NCBI GenBank assembly: GCA_012514775.1
Contig: JAAYZQ010000155.1
Span: forward strand, 1-10,504
Source: Anaerolineaceae bacterium
Lineage (GTDB): Bacteria; Chloroflexota; Anaerolineae; JAAYZQ01
Direction: 5' to 3'
DNA: 10,504 nt
Below the pieces are notes generated by a model, which worked only from the letters and a program-made list of their open reading frames with translations, was not told the origin of the DNA and made no database searches. Position 1 is the first letter of the stretch, and every line of letters starts with the position of its first letter. Shown one piece after another: positions 7,353-10,504 of this stretch. A program made the translations under genes and the position numbers.

Positions 7353-7368
7353 GTTCGTTTGTTCGTTT
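7353..7368 (+). repeat. tandem GTTCGTTT repeat in the pgpH leader
   Basis: GTTCGTTT occurs twice in direct succession (7353-7360 and 7361-7368), 15 bases before the pgpH start codon and in the predicted 5' leader. The T-rich stretch stands out from the GC-rich surroundings. It may be a regulator or RNA-binding site, or simply an unstructured leader that helps ribosomes load, since only a weak GTGAGG-type site precedes the ATG. Confidence 0.4.
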
Positions 7369-7383
7369 CTAAAGTGAGGCCCG

Positions 7384-9516
7384 ATGCTCGATAGCCCCCA
7401 GAGTCGCCGGCGACGTCCCGCCAGGACGGGCCGCGATCGCTGGAGTGTAGCCCTGCGTGCCATGGTCCTGGGGCTCCTGTTGGCGGCTGTCATCAGCGGC
7501 GTGCTGCTGGTAGACTTCTTGCCGTCCCAGCGGGTGATCCTCGACGCCGGCGACGTCAGCCGCATCGAAATCCTGGCACCCTACGACCTGACCTACGAGA
7601 GCGCCATACGCACCAAACAAGCCCAGGACATCGAGGCGGCCTCCGTGGCCGACGTCTACGAGCGCCCCGACATCTCGGTGGCGCGCCAGCAAGAGATCCG
7701 GGCCAGGCAGATCCTGGACTATGTCAGCACCGTGCGGGAGGACCCCTACGCCTCGGGTGTGCAGCAGATAAGCTGGGTCGCCGCCATTCCCGACCTCGAC
7801 CTCCCCGAAGACGTCATCTCTCAGGCCATGGCCCTGGACGACGAGGCCTGGCAGGAAACCCGCGACGAGACGGTGCGCGTCCTGGGCCGGGCCATGCAGA
7901 ACGAGATCCGCGACGACCGGGTGGCGTCGGTGCGCCGCACCCTGCCCACCCTCATCGACCACAACCTGAGCGCCGAACAGACGGCCATCGTGGAGGACAT
8001 TGCCGGGGGCCTGGTGACGGCCAATGCCTTCTACAACGCCGCCCGCACCGAGGAGCTGCGCCAGCAGGCACGCGAGAACACGGCCCCCGTGACGTGGACC
8101 ATCCGCCAGGGAGAGGCCATCGTCCGCGAGGGAAGCCTGGTGCGCGCCATCGACATCGAAGCCCTGGACGCCTACGGCCTGCGCCAGCAGTCGGTGCGCT
8201 GGCCGTCGGTCCTCAGCGCCATCCTCCTCGCCCTGCTGGCCACCAGCATGCTGGAGATGTTTGTCTTCCGGCTGCAGCCCAGCCTCTGGCAGCGCTGGCG
8301 CACGGCGGCCGTCACCTTCCTGCTCGTCGCCCTCTTTGTAGTCGCCGGCAAGCTGATGCTGCCCTTTGCCGACAGCGTGGCGCCCTACCTCTACCCCCTG
8401 CCGGCACTGCCCATGCTCATCACCATCCTCTTCGGGCCCGGCCTGGGGGTGGCCGTGGGCGTGGTCACGGGCCTCGTGGGCGCCTACCTGGCCGGCGGTA
8501 CGCTGGAGCTGACGGTCTATCTCCTGAGCGGCGCCCTCATCGGCGCCCTGTCGCTGGGCCAGGCCGAGCGGTTGAAGGCCTTCCTGCGGGCGGGGCTGGC
8601 CGTGGCCCTCACCAACGCCACCGTCATCTTGGCCTTCGGGCTCCTGGCTCCCCAGCCCGACCTGCTGCGCACCTCCATCAACGCCATGGTCGGCGTGGTC
8701 ATGGGCGGCCTGGCGGCGAGCGTCACCCTGGCCGCCTTTTTCGCCCTCAGCACCTTCCTGGACGTCATCACGCCCTTCCAGTTGATGGAGCTCTCGCGGC
8801 CGACCCATCCCCTCTTCCGCCAGTTGCTGCTCAACGCGCCCGGCACCTACCACCACACCCTCCTCGTAGCCAACATGGCCGAAGAGGCGGCCGAGCGCAT
8901 CGGGGCCGACGGCCTCCTGGCCCGCGTGGGCACCTATTACCACGACATCGGCAAGACGGCCCGGCCCTACTTTTACATCGAGAACCGCGTGGGCACTGTC
9001 AATCCCCACGAACGCCTGGACCCGCGCACCAGCGCCCAGATCATCCTCAGTCACGTCCAGGATGGCCTGGACCTGGCCAGGAAGCACCACCTGCCGGCCG
9101 CCGTGCGAGCCTTTATCAGCGAACACCACGGCACAGGCCTGACCCTTGCCTTCTATCGCATGGCCCTCAACGAGGCCAACGACAACGACGAGACCGTCCG
9201 CAAGGAGGACTTTGCCTATCCGGGCCCAAAGCCCCAATCCCGCGAGACGGCCATCCTCATGCTTGCCGACGGCAGCGAGGCCCGCGTGCGCAGCGCCGAG
9301 CCCGAGTCGGTGGAAGAGATCGAGCGCATCATCGCCGACACCATCAAGTCCAAGCTGGACGACGGGCAACTGGACGAGTCGGACCTCACCTTGCGCGATC
9401 TGAAAGAGATCCAGGCGGCCTTTGTCAGCGTTTTGAAGGGCGTGTTCCACCCGCGGGTCAAGTACCCGGAGCCCGTGAATGTCAAGGGGCCCGATGGCGT
9501 GGAACGCGCCGTCTAG
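7384..9516 (+). CDS. pgpH: PgpH/YqfF family 7TM-HD cyclic-di-AMP phosphodiesterase
   Basis: The 710-residue protein follows the PgpH plan. After an Arg-rich cytoplasmic start come a membrane helix (about 22-44), a large extracellular 7TMR-HDED sensor (about 50-275), a block of seven predicted helices (about 276-470) and a cytoplasmic HD phosphohydrolase domain. Metal-binding residues are visible: GTYHHT (H490, H491), YYHDIGK (H520, D521), SHVQDG (H557) and EHHGT (580-584). In characterised members (Listeria PgpH) this domain cleaves c-di-AMP to pApA, controlling osmotic and cell-wall balance; activity here is inferred by family. The tail past the HD domain (about 590-710) includes the LMLADGSEARVRS element also typical of the family. 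All expected domains are present and no residue of the HD signature is lost. The gene has its own strong promoter and is followed by ybeY, a common neighbour in many bacteria. The phoH gene, often just upstream elsewhere, is absent here. Confidence 0.94.
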   Translation: MLDSPQSRRRRPARTGRDRWSVALRAMVLGLLLAAVISGVLLVDFLPSQRVILDAGDVSRIEILAPYDLTYESAIRTKQAQDIEAASVADVYERPDISVARQQEIRARQILDYVSTVREDPYASGVQQISWVAAIPDLDLPEDVISQAMALDDEAWQETRDETVRVLGRAMQNEIRDDRVASVRRTLPTLIDHNLSAEQTAIVEDIAGGLVTANAFYNAARTEELRQQARENTAPVTWTIRQGEAIVREGSLVRAIDIEALDAYGLRQQSVRWPSVLSAILLALLATSMLEMFVFRLQPSLWQRWRTAAVTFLLVALFVVAGKLMLPFADSVAPYLYPLPALPMLITILFGPGLGVAVGVVTGLVGAYLAGGTLELTVYLLSGALIGALSLGQAERLKAFLRAGLAVALTNATVILAFGLLAPQPDLLRTSINAMVGVVMGGLAASVTLAAFFALSTFLDVITPFQLMELSRPTHPLFRQLLLNAPGTYHHTLLVANMAEEAAERIGADGLLARVGTYYHDIGKTARPYFYIENRVGTVNPHERLDPRTSAQIILSHVQDGLDLARKHHLPAAVRAFISEHHGTGLTLAFYRMALNEANDNDETVRKEDFAYPGPKPQSRETAILMLADGSEARVRSAEPESVEEIERIIADTIKSKLDDGQLDESDLTLRDLKEIQAAFVSVLKGVFHPRVKYPEPVNVKGPDGVERAV

Positions 9517-9533
9517 CAACCTGTCGGAGAGCC

Positions 9534-9589
9534 CGTTCGTAGTGCGCGCTTCAGCGCGGTTCTTGGCGATAAATCGCCCACTACGAACG
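9534..9589. repeat. Y-shaped nested palindromic element between pgpH and ybeY
   Basis: Outer arms CGTTCGTAGTG (9534-9544) and CACTACGAACG (9579-9589) pair perfectly over 11 bp. They enclose two perfect 6-bp hairpins. The first, CGCGCT/AGCGCG (9545-9550 with 9553-9558), starts directly after the left outer arm. The second, GGCGAT/ATCGCC (9565-9570 with 9573-9578), ends directly before the right outer arm. Only GTTCTT (9559-9564) is unpaired at the junction. The folded form is a three-way junction. No T-run follows, so it is not a standard terminator. It looks like a dispersed REP- or MITE-like repeat, but copy number cannot be seen in one window. Confidence 0.8.
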
Positions 9590-9631
9590 TACAAGCCCGA
9601 TTATGGCGAAATGATAGAGAGAGGAAAGGCC

Positions 9632-10087
9632 ATGACAGACAAGCAGAGCGTCGTCGAGATCCAGGTTGCCGAGATGTTTACCGGGCTGGTGCCCGTGGAG
9701 CGCCTGGAACGGGCAGTCATGACCACGCTGCGGCACGAGGAGCGGCCGGGGGAGGTGACCGTCGTCGTCACCGACGACCAGGGCATCCGCGAGCTGAACC
9801 GCGACTTTATGGACGAGGACGAAGCGACCGACGTCCTATCCTTTCCCTCCCAGGAGGACGGCGGCCCCTTTATCGCCGCGCCGGGGAGCGACGACTACCT
9901 GGGCGACGTCGTGATCTCTTATACGCGGGCCGTGGATCAAGCCCTGGAGCAGCAATACCCCGTCGAGCGCGAGCTCGACCTCCTCGTGGTGCACGGAGTC
10001 TTGCACCTGCTGGGCTACGACCACGCCGACATCGAAGAGCGGAACGAGATGTGGGCGCGCCAGGACGAGATCCTGGCCATGCTGTGA
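9632..10087 (+). CDS. ybeY: endoribonuclease/rRNA maturation factor YbeY
   Basis: The 151-residue protein is of normal YbeY length. It carries the metal-binding signature HGVLHLLGYDH (121-131), in which H121, H125 and H131 hold the zinc ion. Upstream are the hallmark stretch LNRDFMDEDEATDVLSFP (55-72) and LGDVVIS (90-96). YbeY acts in 16S rRNA 3'-end maturation and ribosome quality control. ATG at 9632 is chosen because GAGG (9621-9624) lies 7 bases upstream and the protein then begins where family members do. The same frame is open back to 9479, but that stretch runs through pgpH and the palindrome in another frame and has no family similarity. The gene probably shares the pgpH transcript, although the 115-bp gap with a strong RNA structure could separate their expression. 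Confidence 0.95.
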   Translation: MTDKQSVVEIQVAEMFTGLVPVERLERAVMTTLRHEERPGEVTVVVTDDQGIRELNRDFMDEDEATDVLSFPSQEDGGPFIAAPGSDDYLGDVVISYTRAVDQALEQQYPVERELDLLVVHGVLHLLGYDHADIEERNEMWARQDEILAML

Positions 10088-10120
10088 GCGCCGGGCGGGC
10101 GGAAATGCCCGGCCCTGGCT

Positions 10121-10504
10121 CTATCCCGAGGGGCCCCGCATCACCTGCCACACGAATATGACCGCCATCACCAGGCCGATGCCGGCCTGGAGCGCCGTGG
10201 CGAGGATCCAGCCCACGGCCCAGCCGCCGCTCGCCTTGAGCGCCTGGCGCCAGTCCCTGGCGCGCAGGATCTCGACGGCAAGCACCCCGACCAGCGCGCC
10301 GACGATGGCCCCCGGCAGCGTGAAAACCAGGAGCCCCACGAGCCCGCCCACCATGCCGCCCACGATGCTCCAGCCGCTGGCCCCGCCCAGGCGGGCGCCC
10401 ACGCTGGTTGCCCACACGTCGGCGGTGGTGGCCACCACCGTCAGCAGGCCCAGCACGACCAGCGTCGGCCAGCCCACGGCCTGAAAGCCTTCCAGGAAGC
10501 CGTA
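10121..10504 (-). CDS. DUF456 family membrane protein (5' end outside window)
   Basis: The minus frame is open from the right edge to TAG at 10123-10121, giving 127 visible residues. The sequence has small, Gly-rich membrane helices typical of DUF456: TLVVLGLLTVVATTADVWATSVGARLGG, then glycine-spaced helices (GGMVGGLVGLLVFTLPGAIVGALVG), then VEILRARDWRQALKASGGWAVGWI and a last helix. A GTG at 10477 could start a shorter product. However, the nine codons before it (reading YGFLEGFQA) are open and fit the family, which is normally about 160 residues with one more helix pair at the front, so the true start should lie outside. Function of the family is unknown. It converges on ybeY with 33 bases between the stops. 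Confidence 0.8.
   Translation of the reverse strand, partial: YGFLEGFQAVGWPTLVVLGLLTVVATTADVWATSVGARLGGASGWSIVGGMVGGLVGLLVFTLPGAIVGALVGVLAVEILRARDWRQALKASGGWAVGWILATALQAGIGLVMAVIFVWQVMRGPSG

Noticed and set aside
9534..9589. The cloverleaf-like fold as a tRNA gene or a terminator
   Set aside because: It is too short for a tRNA, has no anticodon or T-loop signature, and lacks a T-run for termination.
7369..9594. A 741-codon minus-strand open frame covering pgpH
   Set aside because: The plus strand carries all PgpH motifs in order; the antisense frame has His/Gly/Val-rich low-complexity translation and no recognisable domain.
9479..9631. A longer N-terminus for YbeY beginning at ATG 9479
   Set aside because: This part overlaps the end of pgpH and the palindromic element, has no family similarity, and a good ribosome binding site lies just before 9632.
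10090..10113. Hairpin GCCGGGC/GCCCGGC with a 10-base loop after ybeY
   Set aside because: The 7-bp stem has a long loop and no T-tract, so it is weak evidence for a terminator between the convergent genes.

Overview
The window is GC-rich bacterial DNA with dense, short-spaced genes. The gene set is a GT-C glycosyltransferase, a GAF-type histidine kinase, an EF-G-2-like GTPase, PgpH, YbeY and a DUF456 protein. Together with a Y-shaped nested palindrome between two genes, this resembles what I remember of Chloroflexota, perhaps Anaerolineae or Caldilineae. That assignment is an inference from gene style, not from a marker gene.

Layout. (1) 1-1666, minus: a membrane glycosyltransferase of the GT39/ArnT-like type, whose 3' end lies beyond the left edge. 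It reads away from (2) 1827-4910, plus: a compact three-gene unit made of a tandem-HTH XRE regulator, a two-GAF NarL/DesK-type sensor histidine kinase and a TPR protein with an acidic tail. The unit starts at an extended -10 promoter and ends at a strong 18-bp hairpin that also serves the convergent gene. (3) 5049-7121, minus: an EF-G-like translation-factor GTPase of the EF-G-2 group. (4) 7122-7383: a 262-bp divergent control region with two near-consensus sigma-70-type promoters, one of which carries a perfect 9-bp inverted repeat between its -10 and -35 boxes. (5) 7384-10087, plus: pgpH (7TM-HD c-di-AMP phosphodiesterase) and ybeY (16S rRNA endonuclease/maturation), separated by 115 bp that hold the nested palindrome. 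(6) 10121-10504, minus: a DUF456 membrane protein whose start lies beyond the right edge.

How it works together. The pgpH-ybeY pair is a conserved housekeeping neighbourhood linking second-messenger turnover and ribosome quality. The divergent EF-G-like GTPase also belongs to translation. The XRE-kinase-TPR unit looks like a signalling module. It encodes no response regulator in the window, so the kinase either has a distant partner or acts with its neighbours.

I found no CRISPR array, transposase, phage gene, tRNA or rRNA. The most interesting non-coding signals are the nested palindrome at 9534-9589, the operator-like palindrome at 7179-7200, and the repeated GTTC(T)ATT motif between the XRE promoter and its start codon. 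I see no evidence of a wholly new biological system; the best candidates for a closer look are the orphan kinase unit and the non-canonical GTPase motifs.
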